Position numbers and translations under genes: made by a program
The notes under the pieces: model-generated
What the model was told of the DNA's origin: nothing
Databases searched by the model: none
What the model saw: the letters and a program-made list of their open reading frames with translations, nothing else
DNA from: DASPTH01 sp035623515
GTDB lineage: Bacteria; Actinomycetota; Acidimicrobiia; IMCC26256; DASPTH01
Direction of reading: 5' to 3'
DNA length: 29,442 nucleotides
Assembly (NCBI GenBank): GCA_035623515.1
Contig: DASPTH010000048.1
Coordinates: 1-29,442, forward strand
In this document: positions 13,772 through 21,093 of the stretch, one piece after another
Position numbering within the stretch: position 1 is the stretch's first letter
How the letters are laid out: every line of letters starts with the position of its first letter

Positions 13772-14902
13772 ATGCCGCTCCCGGAAGACGTTCAGATCGT
13801 GAGCGTCGACGACCACGTCGTCGAGCACCCCGATGTGTGGCAGGACCGGCTGCCGGCGAAGTTCAAGGACGCGGGGCCGCGGAACGTCACCGACGAGCAG
13901 GGAAACGACGTGTGGGTCTTCGAAGGCGGCCGCAAGTACGGCATCGGGCTCAATGCCGTGGCGGGAAAGAAGCGGGAGGAGTACGGGCTCGACCCCACCA
14001 GGTACTCCGACATGCTGCCCGGCTGCTACGACCCCGCGGAGCGCATCCGCGACATGGACGTCGACGGGGTCACCGCGCAGCTCTGTTTCCCGACCTTCCC
14101 GGGCTTCGCAGGCAGCACGTTCTTCGACGCCACCGACAAGGAGCTCGCTGCCGCGTGCGTCTCCGCGTACAACGACTGGATGATCGACGAGTGGTGCGCG
14201 GCGAACCCAGCCCGCCAGATCCCCCTCTGCCTCGTTCCCTTCTGGGACATCGACGCGACCGTCGCCGAGGCGACACGAGTCGCCGAGCGGGGCGCCAAGG
14301 CGATCTCGTTCACCGAGATGCCCCACGCGCTCGGCCTCCCGTCGTTCCACACGCTGCACTGGGATCCGTTCCTCGCGGTGTGCGAGGAAGCGGGCATGCC
14401 GATCTGCGTGCACTTCGGCTCCGGCGGGGCGCCCACCGTCGCCCCCGAGGCTCCGTTCACGACGGCCATCGCGCTGTTCGGGGTCAACAGCCAGATGTGC
14501 ACCGTCGACCTCGTGAACACCCGGATCTTCGAGCGCTTTCCCAGCCTCACCTTCGCCCTGTCCGAAGGCGGCATCGGTTGGATCCCGTACATCCTGGAGC
14601 GGGCCGACTACACGTGGGAGCGCCACCGCTACTACACGGGCATGACCGACGCCCGCCGGCCGTCGGAGATCTTCGGCACGAACATCTTCGGCTGCTTCAT
14701 CTACGACGAGACCGGACTGCACAACGTCGACCGCATCGGCGCGGACAACATCATGTTCGAGAGCGACTACCCCCACTCCGACTGCAACTGGCCCGACACC
14801 CGCAAGATGCTCGCCGAATCCCTCGCGCACCTGCCCGACGACGTGTGCCGGAAGATCGCCGAGGACAACGCCCGCCGGGTCTTCCACTTCCCGCGACTCT
14901 GA
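13772..14902 (+). CDS. Amidohydrolase family protein (amidohydrolase_2, TIM-barrel metal-dependent hydrolase)
   Basis: A 376-residue metal-dependent TIM-barrel enzyme. The N-terminal VSVDDHVVEHPDVW carries the metal-binding D-x-H type element (Asp13/14, His15). His214 is in ICVHFGSGG and Asp332 in ESDYPHSD, the last family aspartate. The amidohydrolase_2 clan includes decarboxylases (ACMS, resorcylate) and C-C or ester hydrolases; the PERIRDMDVDGV and FESDYPHSD stretches are typical of large actinobacterial groups found beside crotonase and CaiB genes. An in-frame extension upstream exists, but the ATG at 13772 with GAAGGA about 9 bases upstream gives the normal family N-terminus. The next gene, a crotonase, follows after 49 bases in the same direction. 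Confidence 0.9.
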   Translation: MPLPEDVQIVSVDDHVVEHPDVWQDRLPAKFKDAGPRNVTDEQGNDVWVFEGGRKYGIGLNAVAGKKREEYGLDPTRYSDMLPGCYDPAERIRDMDVDGVTAQLCFPTFPGFAGSTFFDATDKELAAACVSAYNDWMIDEWCAANPARQIPLCLVPFWDIDATVAEATRVAERGAKAISFTEMPHALGLPSFHTLHWDPFLAVCEEAGMPICVHFGSGGAPTVAPEAPFTTAIALFGVNSQMCTVDLVNTRIFERFPSLTFALSEGGIGWIPYILERADYTWERHRYYTGMTDARRPSEIFGTNIFGCFIYDETGLHNVDRIGADNIMFESDYPHSDCNWPDTRKMLAESLAHLPDDVCRKIAEDNARRVFHFPRL

Positions 14903-14951
14903 GCACTCGACCGAGTTCGCCGCGCCCGATCCACCCGAGGAGGACCAGCCG

Positions 14952-15812
14952 ATGCGCGACGTGAGCGCGTGGAGCCGAGCCGGTCTCGAGTACGAGGTCG
15001 TCGACAACGTGGCGTGGCTGCGCATGAACCGGCCGGGGAGCGCCAACGCCATGGACCACTACCCCGGCGGTCAAGGTCCCGACGGCATGGGCCTCCGCGA
15101 CGCCCTGCTCGCGGCGATCAGGGACGCGACGGAGGACAAGGCGGTCAAGGTCGCCGTCATCACGGGCACCGGGCGCGTGTTCTCGGCCGGTGCCGACCTG
15201 CGCCAGCCCGGCGGGCCCCTCGAGATCCCGGAGGAGCGGAGGCGCGCCGGCACGGTGGGGCGCGACGACGGGATCCTCTACGGCTGGTACCGGCTGCTCG
15301 AGTCGATCTGGCGCAGCGAGACGCCCTTCATCGCCGCGGTGAACGGCCCGGCCGTCGGGGGCGGCTGCCAACTCGCGCTGTCGTGCGATCTGATCTACGC
15401 GTCCGAAGACGCCACCTTCCACGAGATCTTCGCCCGCATCGGGTTGCCGCTCGAGGGGGGCGCGGCGTGGCTGCTCACACGGTCACTCAGCCTCCCGCGG
15501 GCGAAGCAGATGGCGCTGCTCGCCGAGCCGATCACCGCGCAGCAGGCGGCGGAGTGGGGGCTCGTGAACGCGTGGGTGCCGGCCGACGCGCTCGAGGCGG
15601 CGGTCGCCGACGTCGCGAGCAGGCTCGCCGACCCCGCACCGGCCGCGGCCGGACCGGCCGCCAGCCGGCCGCGCCGAGACCTGAGCGCGCGCATCGGGCA
15701 CATCAAGGCGCAGGTGAACGCGGCGTGGGAGCAGACGATGTGGCAGACGTTCCGCGAGGAGGTCTCCCTCATCGGCGTCCCTCCCGGGGAGCCACCGCCC
15801 GACGCGGAGTGA
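14952..15812 (+). CDS. Enoyl-CoA hydratase/isomerase (crotonase) family protein
   Basis: A 286-residue crotonase-fold protein. The oxyanion-hole elements are RVFSAGADL (76-83) and NGPAVGGG (131-138). Relative to rat enoyl-CoA hydratase, the Glu144 position (GGGCE) is Gln140 (GGGCQ). The Glu164 position is Phe160 in ATFHEIFARIG; Glu158 is close by but shifted. It therefore lacks both hydratase glutamates and may be an isomerase, a C-C hydrolase or another crotonase activity. A perfect AGGAGG lies about 10 bases before the ATG. It is the second gene of a unit with the amidohydrolase. A strong hairpin follows the stop. The C-terminus is Ala/Pro-rich and then helical. Confidence 0.9.
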   Translation: MRDVSAWSRAGLEYEVVDNVAWLRMNRPGSANAMDHYPGGQGPDGMGLRDALLAAIRDATEDKAVKVAVITGTGRVFSAGADLRQPGGPLEIPEERRRAGTVGRDDGILYGWYRLLESIWRSETPFIAAVNGPAVGGGCQLALSCDLIYASEDATFHEIFARIGLPLEGGAAWLLTRSLSLPRAKQMALLAEPITAQQAAEWGLVNAWVPADALEAAVADVASRLADPAPAAAGPAASRPRRDLSARIGHIKAQVNAAWEQTMWQTFREEVSLIGVPPGEPPPDAE

Positions 15813-15817
15813 CAAGG

Positions 15818-15847
15818 GATGCAGCGATGTGCACCCCACGCTGCATC
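15818..15847 (+). terminator. Strong hairpin after the crotonase gene
   Basis: GATGCAGCG (15818-15826) and CGCTGCATC (15839-15847) form a perfect 9-bp stem with a 12-base loop, starting 5 bases after the stop codon. No T-run follows. It probably ends the amidohydrolase-crotonase transcript and separates it from the small gene at 15900. Confidence 0.55.
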
Positions 15848-15899
15848 GGGGCATGATGCGCACCTGGTCGTCCGATCGGTCGGAGCGCGAGGAGGAACG

Positions 15900-16199
15900 A
15901 TGACGGTTGCGTTCGGCGAGGTCTCGGACAAGATCAACGACGCGGCGCGGCAGGTGGAAGCCGACGGGGGCGCCTCACCGGTCCTGGTGGCGGTCGTCCG
16001 CGAGTTCAAGGCGAAGCTGGCGAAGGCGGAACAGCACACGAGCAACGGCGAACCGAGCCACGACTCCGTGATGGAACTGGAGCAAGCCGGTGACAGTGCC
16101 CGGGCGGCGGCGGAGGCCGACACGGGCCTGTCGGGTGACACTCGCGAGTCGGTGCTGGCGGCGCATCTCGCGATCTGCATGCTGAAGGCTGGGGGCTGA
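15900..16199 (+). CDS. Small helical protein of unknown function
   Basis: A 99-residue acidic, Ala-rich, cytosolic-looking protein with no signal or membrane segment. It seems to be mostly helical: residues 5-20, a helix around VLVAVVREFKAKLAKAE, and a C-terminal pair around VMELEQAGDSARAAAEAD and ESVLAAHLAICMLKAG. The C-terminal 'ELEQA-x-DSA-x-x-AAEAD' pattern recalls uncharacterised small bacterial proteins, but I cannot name a family. AGGAGGA lies 4 bases before the ATG at 15900, a strong ribosome-binding site that supports a real gene. It ends 21 bases from the convergent crotonase gene. Confidence 0.65.
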   Translation: MTVAFGEVSDKINDAARQVEADGGASPVLVAVVREFKAKLAKAEQHTSNGEPSHDSVMELEQAGDSARAAAEADTGLSGDTRESVLAAHLAICMLKAGG

Positions 16200-16226
16200 C
16201 CGCTCGGTCGACCCTCCCGATCAGCC
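16194..16226. terminator. Bidirectional hairpin with both stop codons in the stem
   Basis: GGCTGA (16194-16199) pairs with TCAGCC (16221-16226) across a 21-base loop that itself holds the palindrome GGTCGACC. The stop TGA of the small gene and that of the convergent crotonase gene (complement of 16221-16223) are both in the stem. The same six-base arms occur at 9903-9921. Confidence 0.4.
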
Positions 16227-17168
16227 GTCCGAGCCGGCGTCGTCGCCTCCGACGTCGCCGGCGAGTCGCCTCGCCGCCCACTGCCTGGGCGGGATGCGCA
16301 CCGGTCCCATGCCGGCATGGATCGCCCGCACGTCGGAGTGCGCGCCGGTCAACGAGACCAGGTCGTTCGACATCTGCAGGTGCAAGCGCAAACCCATCAG
16401 CTCCCACGCGCGCTTGATCAAGGTCTTCGTGGCCATGAGCGTCGTCATCGGCGCGAGCGCGATCTTCTGGGCCATCTCCTCGACGGTCGACTCGAGCTCG
16501 GCGCGCGGGACGACGTGGTTGACGAGCCCCATCTCGAACGCTTCCTCGGCCGTCAACGTCTGCGCGGTGTAGAGGTACTCGGCCGCACGCTTCCAGTTCA
16601 TGAAGACCCACGGTTCGATCATGGTCTCGCCGCCCGGGAGCCCCAGACCTTGCACGAGCGGCATCTGGAAGTACGCGTCGTCCGAAGCGATCGTGATGTC
16701 GGGAAGCAGCGCGAAGTAGGTCCCGCCCCCGATCGCGTAGCCGTGTACCTGCGCGATGACCGGCTTCGGGAACTCCCACAGGTGCAACACCGGCCACACG
16801 AACAGGTCGAACTGTGGCTTCCAGGCGGATCCCACCTTTTCCTGCGCCTCTCGGAACTCGTCGTACGCGGTTCCCTGCCGCCCGATGAGGTGGCCCGAGC
16901 AGAACCCCCTGCCGTTCGCCTTGAGGATCAGCACGCGAACGTCGTAGTCACGCTCCGCATCGTCGAGGCACGCGTCGACGTCGCGCACCATTGCCGACGA
17001 CTGCGCGTTCGCCTTCTCGGGTTGGTTCAGGATGATCCGCGCGATCGGGCCCTCCCGTTCGTAGATCACCGCTTCGAGCTCGGTCGTGACCTTCTCGTTC
17101 GGACCGTCCTCGTTCGCTCCGTCGCCGCCGGGAGCGGTCGGAGGCGGCTGCGCGCCGGCGTTCGTCAT
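16221..17168 (-). CDS. Enoyl-CoA hydratase/isomerase (crotonase) family protein
   Basis: A 315-residue crotonase-fold protein with an unstructured Pro/Gly/Asp/Asn-rich N-terminus (residues 1-28) before the domain begins at VIYEREGPIARIILNQP. The oxyanion elements are GRGFCSGHL (87-94, Gly-His in place of the usual Gly-Ala-Asp) and HGYAIGGGT (142-150). The positions of the two hydratase glutamates hold Thr150 and Leu171 (AYFQMPLVQGLG). The C-terminal MATKTLIKRAWELMG-type helix and the length resemble actinobacterial crotonases that sit among CaiB genes. The ATG at 17168 has GGAG about 9 bases upstream. It is transcribed downstream of the DUF202 pair, from which a hairpin separates it. Confidence 0.88.
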   Translation of the reverse strand: MTNAGAQPPPTAPGGDGANEDGPNEKVTTELEAVIYEREGPIARIILNQPEKANAQSSAMVRDVDACLDDAERDYDVRVLILKANGRGFCSGHLIGRQGTAYDEFREAQEKVGSAWKPQFDLFVWPVLHLWEFPKPVIAQVHGYAIGGGTYFALLPDITIASDDAYFQMPLVQGLGLPGGETMIEPWVFMNWKRAAEYLYTAQTLTAEEAFEMGLVNHVVPRAELESTVEEMAQKIALAPMTTLMATKTLIKRAWELMGLRLHLQMSNDLVSLTGAHSDVRAIHAGMGPVRIPPRQWAARRLAGDVGGDDAGSDG

Positions 17169-17264
17169 GATCCAGTCTCCAAGCTCGGCGAGTCTCTCCG
17201 GCACAGCATCCACGTTTGCGCGGAGACCGGGCAACCCACGACCGGGTCGGGAACACGCGCACCA

Positions 17265-17296
17265 CGTGATCGAGGATTCGCGATCCCTCGATCACG
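17265..17296 (-). terminator. Hairpin at the end of the DUF202 pair
   Basis: CGTGATCGAGG (17265-17275) and CCTCGATCACG (17286-17296) form a perfect 11-bp stem with a 10-base loop. The stop codon of the second DUF202 gene (complement of 17292-17294) lies in one arm. This is the longest perfect stem I found in the window and would end the minus-strand DUF202 message before the crotonase gene. Confidence 0.55.
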
Positions 17297-17621
17297 ACGG
17301 AAAGAGTGCGGCGATGACGAACGCCGCGACGCCGATGCCGGCGACTCCGAGCGAGACGGGGAGCAAGTCGGACGCCGACGCGGGCCGGCCGCTCGAGCGG
17401 ACCCGGCGCGCATACCAGGCACCGAGCGCCCAGATGAAGCCGCCCAGGCCGACGATGCATGCGCCGACCACGATCTCGCCGGTCACGAGTGGCCGACGGG
17501 CGATACCTCGCATGACCACCGCCCCGCACGCGAGCAAGCCCAACCCGCTGCGATCCCACGCGAGGTCGGTGCGCTCGGCCGCCAGCCCCGGTTCACGCGC
17601 TTCCGGCTGGTAGCCGGTCAT
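17292..17621 (-). CDS. DUF202 family membrane protein (second of a pair)
   Basis: A 109-residue protein with three hydrophobic segments (about 25-40, 50-70, 86-107). It starts with LAAERTDLAWDRSGLGLLACG, whose ERTDLAWDRS-type element corresponds to the DUF202 'NERTFLAWIRT' motif. The ATG at 17621 overlaps the stop of the other DUF202 gene (ATGA), so the two are translationally coupled and probably form a heteromeric membrane complex. Such pairs are common in actinobacteria; their function is unknown. Basic residues between segments 2 and 3 (ARRVRSSGRP) predict a cytoplasmic loop. Confidence 0.85.
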   Translation of the reverse strand: MTGYQPEAREPGLAAERTDLAWDRSGLGLLACGAVVMRGIARRPLVTGEIVVGACIVGLGGFIWALGAWYARRVRSSGRPASASDLLPVSLGVAGIGVAAFVIAALFPS

Positions 17622-17986
17622 TTCGCCGAGCCGGCCGCGATCGCGAGCACCAAGCCGACGATCGCCACGACCGAAACGACGACGGCGACAATCCTCGGGA
17701 GGAGCGACGCCGGGAGCGGCCGGCCCAGGCGCATCGCGCGTTCGTTGCCCCGCCAGTGCTGGAAGCTCATCACCGAGACCGCGACGCCCAGCGCGATGAG
17801 CGGCAGACCGATGAGCCGGCGACCACCGGGGAAGTCGAAGGGCGGGAGGAGCTGGGTGATCGCGAGTCCCGCGGTCACGAGCGCCAGGGCAGTACGGATC
17901 CACGCGAGGAACGTCCGTTCGTTCGCGTACGAGAACCGAACGTCGGGTTCCATCGCATCGTCGGGTGCGGCAGGAGAGTGTGTCAT
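17618..17986 (-). CDS. DUF202 (YidH-like) family membrane protein (first of a pair)
   Basis: A 122-residue protein. The hallmark YANERTFLAWIRTALALV lies at residues 20-37. Three hydrophobic segments are seen at about 31-46, 58-75 and 97-117, with the basic FQHWRGNERAMRLGRP loop between the second and third. A short acidic N-terminus (PAAPDDAMEPDV) lies in the cytoplasm. The ATG at 17986 is the start; an internal ATG at residue 12 is less likely. The 3' end overlaps the next DUF202 gene by 4 bases. Family function is unknown (E. coli YidH and YidG are an analogous adjacent pair). Confidence 0.88.
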   Translation of the reverse strand: MTHSPAAPDDAMEPDVRFSYANERTFLAWIRTALALVTAGLAITQLLPPFDFPGGRRLIGLPLIALGVAVSVMSFQHWRGNERAMRLGRPLPASLLPRIVAVVVSVVAIVGLVLAIAAGSAK

Positions 17987-18140
17987 GGAACCAGTCGACC
18001 AGACCGGGAGGTCCTGCCGTCGTGTCGGCAGGAGATGTCGGTGTCGTGTGCCGCAAGGTGGGTGACCTGCCGGTTGTGCCTGGTGTACTCCTGGCTGGGA
18101 GGGTGCCCATCTCAGGGCTGCGGGTCTGCCGCGGGATTGG

Positions 18141-18160
18141 TCGACGCTTCGACGCTTCGA
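18141..18160 (+). repeat. 8-bp tandem repeat TCGACGCT, 2.5 copies
   Basis: TCGACGCT occurs twice in a row followed by TCGA, in the 186-base gap (17987-18172) between the DUF202 start and the possible small membrane gene. Nearby, ATCTCAGGG also occurs twice (about 18110 and 18164). I see no good promoter in this gap. Confidence 0.6.
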
Positions 18161-18172
18161 CCTATCTCAGGG

Positions 18173-18490
18173 ATGATGATGGTGCTCTACGTCGCGGTCC
18201 CATCTCGACTCATCGGCGTCCCCAAACCCACCCGGCCGCGACGCGAGCGGATCACCGCCTCAGCGGTCAGCGGCACGGTCGGCGCAGCCGTCTCGACCCC
18301 GCCCTACGTGCTCGGCCGTCTCGGGTTGCTCATGCTCGGCTCCTCGGTCCTGAGAATCCCCGGCCTCATCCTGTTCCTGGTCGGCGCCACCCTCCAAGCC
18401 GCGGCGATCAGTTCGGTCAAGGCCCTCAAACTCTCCGCTACCTTCGTCGAAGCGCGCCAAGATCATCCGACCGCGCAGCACCCGCACTGA
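18173..18490 (+). CDS. Possible small membrane protein, unknown family
   Basis: A 105-residue frame starting at the first of three consecutive ATG codons (18173, 18176, 18179). It encodes a basic segment (KPTRPRRERI) and a hydrophobic region with two likely membrane helices (around GRLGLLMLGSSVLRIPGLIL and FLVGATLQAAAI). The tail is charged, ending QDHPTAQHPH. Third codon positions are mostly G or C, as in real genes here, and a hairpin (CCGCAC...GTGCGG, 18482-18507) overlaps the stop. No clear ribosome-binding site is seen and I do not recognise the family. It could also be a decayed remnant of a larger membrane gene. Confidence 0.4.
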   Translation: MMMVLYVAVPSRLIGVPKPTRPRRERITASAVSGTVGAAVSTPPYVLGRLGLLMLGSSVLRIPGLILFLVGATLQAAAISSVKALKLSATFVEARQDHPTAQHPH

Positions 18491-18526
18491 AGCCACGCAG
18501 CGTGCGGCCCAGACATCTCTGCCGCC

Positions 18527-18546
18527 GACGGACCCATGGATCCGTC
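18527..18546. other. 20-bp near-perfect palindrome between convergent genes
   Basis: GACGGA-C-CCATGG-A-TCCGTC is a palindrome broken by one mismatched pair. It lies between the ends of the possible membrane gene (18490) and the CoA-transferase (18586). It could act as a terminator hairpin or a protein-binding site; no T-tract is present. Confidence 0.45.
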
Positions 18547-18585
18547 CCATGACTCGAGCTTGGCGCAAATGGCCGGTTCGACGGC

Positions 18586-21030
18586 TCAACAGGGCCGGCC
18601 GTCGCGGTCGAGGTAGTCCTCCGTCGCGACGCGCTCGGCGACGAAGCGGTCGTACTCGGCGTCGTCGACGCCGAGGATCTCCTTGAACACGTACTCGTTG
18701 TCCTGCCCGAGCACCGGCGCACCGCGTTCCCACACCAACGGGATCCCACGAAACGGGTGGCCGAGGTGGTTGAAGGTGCCGACGTCGCGGCTGGCGAGAG
18801 GCCGGATCCACTCGCGCGCCGCGAGCTGAGGGTCCGTCGCCAGCGTCGCGTCCTCGGTGCACGGGGCGGCCGCGACTCGTGCCTCCTGGAGCGCGTGGAA
18901 CGCGGCGTCTGCGGTGACGGTTGCCGCCCAGGCCGTGATCGCGTCGTCGAGCTCGTCGTGTGCCGCCCACCGGCCGGCGTGGTCGGCGAGCCGGTTGTCC
19001 TTGGCGAGGTCGGAACGCGCGAGGACGCCCGTGAGCCCGCGCCACGCGTCGTCGTCGACGACCGTGAGGGCGAGCCGGCGCCCGTCGGCGCACGGGTAGA
19101 TACCCTGCGGCGCGCGGTGCGGATCCCGGTTGCCGAACCGCTGCGGCTCCACGCCGAGCTGGAGGTTCACGAACACGTCGCCGAGCTCGGTGAGCACGTT
19201 CTCGCTCTGCGCGAGCTCGATCACCTGGCCCCGTCCCGTCGCGGCGCGGTAGTGCAGTGCGGCGAGTGTCGCGAAGGCCCCGGCCGGACCGGTCACGCTG
19301 TCCATGTGCTGCGTCGACGGCGACTCCATGAGCGTCGTGCCGCGGTGACCGAGGAGCGCCGCCAGGCTGGTCAGGCCGTCGAACTGGCCGCCGAATCCCG
19401 TGTAGTGGGCCCAGTCTCCCGAGAGTCCCGCGGGCGGGAGGCGAAGGACGATCATCCGCGGGTTGGCCTGCAGCAGCTCCGTCTCGTGGATGCCCATCTG
19501 GTGGAGGGTCGTCGACTTGAGGTTCTCGACGAACACGTCGGATACGGCGACGAGACGCATGAACAGCTCGCGCTGCTCGGGGAAGCGGACGTCGAGCGTG
19601 CACGAGAGCTTGCCCCGGGTGACCGCGTTGTTCATCGCGTGGCGGTTGTACGGGCGGTCCGGTTGGCCCGGCGCCGCGGGCGCGTAGAGCTTCGCGAGCG
19701 CGCCGAGCAGCAACTGGGGTTCCGGTCGGGGTGCGTAGCCCTTCGTCGTCGGCGGGAACACGCGCGGGCTCTCCACGCGGATCACCTCGGCGCCGAGGTC
19801 GCCGAGGAGCTGGGTGAGGTACGGCCCCGACCACACGTTGGTGAGATCGACGACCCGGATGCCGCGCAGCGGGGGCAGGGCGGGGTCACCGACCGCGACC
19901 GCCGGTGCCGGCGACTGGACGCCCCATCCGGGAGCCGCCGCCGGGGTCGACTCGTCGAGCCGCGGCGCCCCCCGCCGCAGCTTCCATCCACCCTCGGTGA
20001 GCCGGTACGGAGCGCCGGCGAGGAGCACCGGACCGAGCTGCTGGTCGACGGCGTGGACCCAGAAGCCGCGCTGGTGCAGGTGGTCGGCGGCGAGCAGCTC
20101 GGCGGGCTCGTTGACCGGAGCGAGCGGCCATCCTCCCGCCTGCGCGGCGACCGTGACCTCCTCTCGTGTGCGCTCGAGCAACCACGGATAGAGGACCCCG
20201 TCGAGGATCTCCTTGGTCTCGGGCCGCACGAACGCGTCGGGCCGGGCGAACGCGGCACGGAGCTCGTCGCTGTCGAGGACGGTCAGCATCTCCCCGAGTT
20301 GCTGCGTCGTCATCATCATCGCCACGTAGCCGTCGGCGCACGGAAAGATGCCGATCGGCAGCAGCGTGTCGCTGCTGTTCGGAGTCCGTTGATGGGTCGC
20401 GGTGTGACCGCTGTACTCCCACCCGAGGTACAGCGAGAGGCGCATCGGGGACGACGCGAGCGCTTCGACAGCGGCGCAGTCGACGAACGCGCCGACGCCT
20501 GTGGCGCGTGCGCGGAGGACCGCAGCCAGCCCTGCGAGCGCGGCCGTGTGCCCGACCGCGGTCTCACCGAGCGACATCGGCAACTTGAGCGGTCCCCGCT
20601 CGTCGTTCACCACCGCGCCGCTCAACGCCTGGACGACGAGGTCGCTCCACCGGTAATCGGCGTAGGGGCCGGTCGTGCCGAACCCGGTGATCGCCAGCAC
20701 CGATGTCGCGCGCGGCCCGCCGATGACGTCCTCGCGGGCGACGGCCCAGTCGGTGAGGCCCCGCATGCCCGGCGTCTCGATCACGAGGTCGACGCCGTCG
20801 AGGAGCTCCCGGAGCGTCCCGGCCGCCGCCGGCGCGATCTCGACGGCCGCGCTCCCCTTGTTCGTGTTGAGGTGGGCCCACATACCGCGATCGGCGCGGA
20901 GCGAGTCACCGTCGGGCGGCTCCACCTTCACCACGTCGGCTCCGAGATCGGCGAAGACCTTGCCGCACCACCCTGCCGCGACGCCGGTGCCGACCTCCAG
21001 TACCCGCACGTCACTCAGAGCCTGGCGCAT
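18586..21030 (-). CDS. Double-domain CaiB/BaiF (family III) CoA-transferase
   Basis: An 814-residue fusion of two family III CoA-transferase domains. Domain 1 (about 1-365) starts SDVRVLEVGTGVAAGWCGKV. Domain 2 (about 385-800) starts LRGIRVVDLTNVWSGPYL. Both contain the 'D-L-G-A-D/E-V-I/V-K/R-V-E' strand (28-37 and 411-420) and the 'G-I-F/Y-P-C-A-D-G' segment (227-234; repeated in domain 2). The position of the catalytic Asp of formyl-CoA transferase is Glu in both halves: E189 in VDCAAVEAL and E610 in IELAQSEN. Glu here is frequent in the BaiF-like branch, as far as I recall. These enzymes move CoA between carboxylic acids. The ATG at 21030 follows GGAGGAAG with short spacing. The gene lies 63 bases downstream of a crotonase gene, so the two form an operon. 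Confidence 0.9.
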   Translation of the reverse strand: MRQALSDVRVLEVGTGVAAGWCGKVFADLGADVVKVEPPDGDSLRADRGMWAHLNTNKGSAAVEIAPAAAGTLRELLDGVDLVIETPGMRGLTDWAVAREDVIGGPRATSVLAITGFGTTGPYADYRWSDLVVQALSGAVVNDERGPLKLPMSLGETAVGHTAALAGLAAVLRARATGVGAFVDCAAVEALASSPMRLSLYLGWEYSGHTATHQRTPNSSDTLLPIGIFPCADGYVAMMMTTQQLGEMLTVLDSDELRAAFARPDAFVRPETKEILDGVLYPWLLERTREEVTVAAQAGGWPLAPVNEPAELLAADHLHQRGFWVHAVDQQLGPVLLAGAPYRLTEGGWKLRRGAPRLDESTPAAAPGWGVQSPAPAVAVGDPALPPLRGIRVVDLTNVWSGPYLTQLLGDLGAEVIRVESPRVFPPTTKGYAPRPEPQLLLGALAKLYAPAAPGQPDRPYNRHAMNNAVTRGKLSCTLDVRFPEQRELFMRLVAVSDVFVENLKSTTLHQMGIHETELLQANPRMIVLRLPPAGLSGDWAHYTGFGGQFDGLTSLAALLGHRGTTLMESPSTQHMDSVTGPAGAFATLAALHYRAATGRGQVIELAQSENVLTELGDVFVNLQLGVEPQRFGNRDPHRAPQGIYPCADGRRLALTVVDDDAWRGLTGVLARSDLAKDNRLADHAGRWAAHDELDDAITAWAATVTADAAFHALQEARVAAAPCTEDATLATDPQLAAREWIRPLASRDVGTFNHLGHPFRGIPLVWERGAPVLGQDNEYVFKEILGVDDAEYDRFVAERVATEDYLDRDGRPC

Positions 21031-21093
21031 CTTCCTCCGCTCTCGGTGCGCTTTCGACGCCGGTGCCGCGGTCGCTCGTTTCCGGCGGCGACG

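Noticed and set aside
14903..14951. Possible promoter between the amidohydrolase and crotonase genes
   Set aside because: No -10/-35 pair is visible; the short gap and strong AGGAGG fit co-transcription.
15848..15899. Promoter for the small helical protein gene
   Set aside because: CATGAT is the only -10-like sequence and no -35 is visible at a proper distance; too weak to report as a feature.
16317..18065. 582-codon plus-strand frame opposite a crotonase and the DUF202 pair
   Set aside because: Composition typical of shadow frames, no domain, and it spans a clear hairpin and gene boundaries on the other strand.
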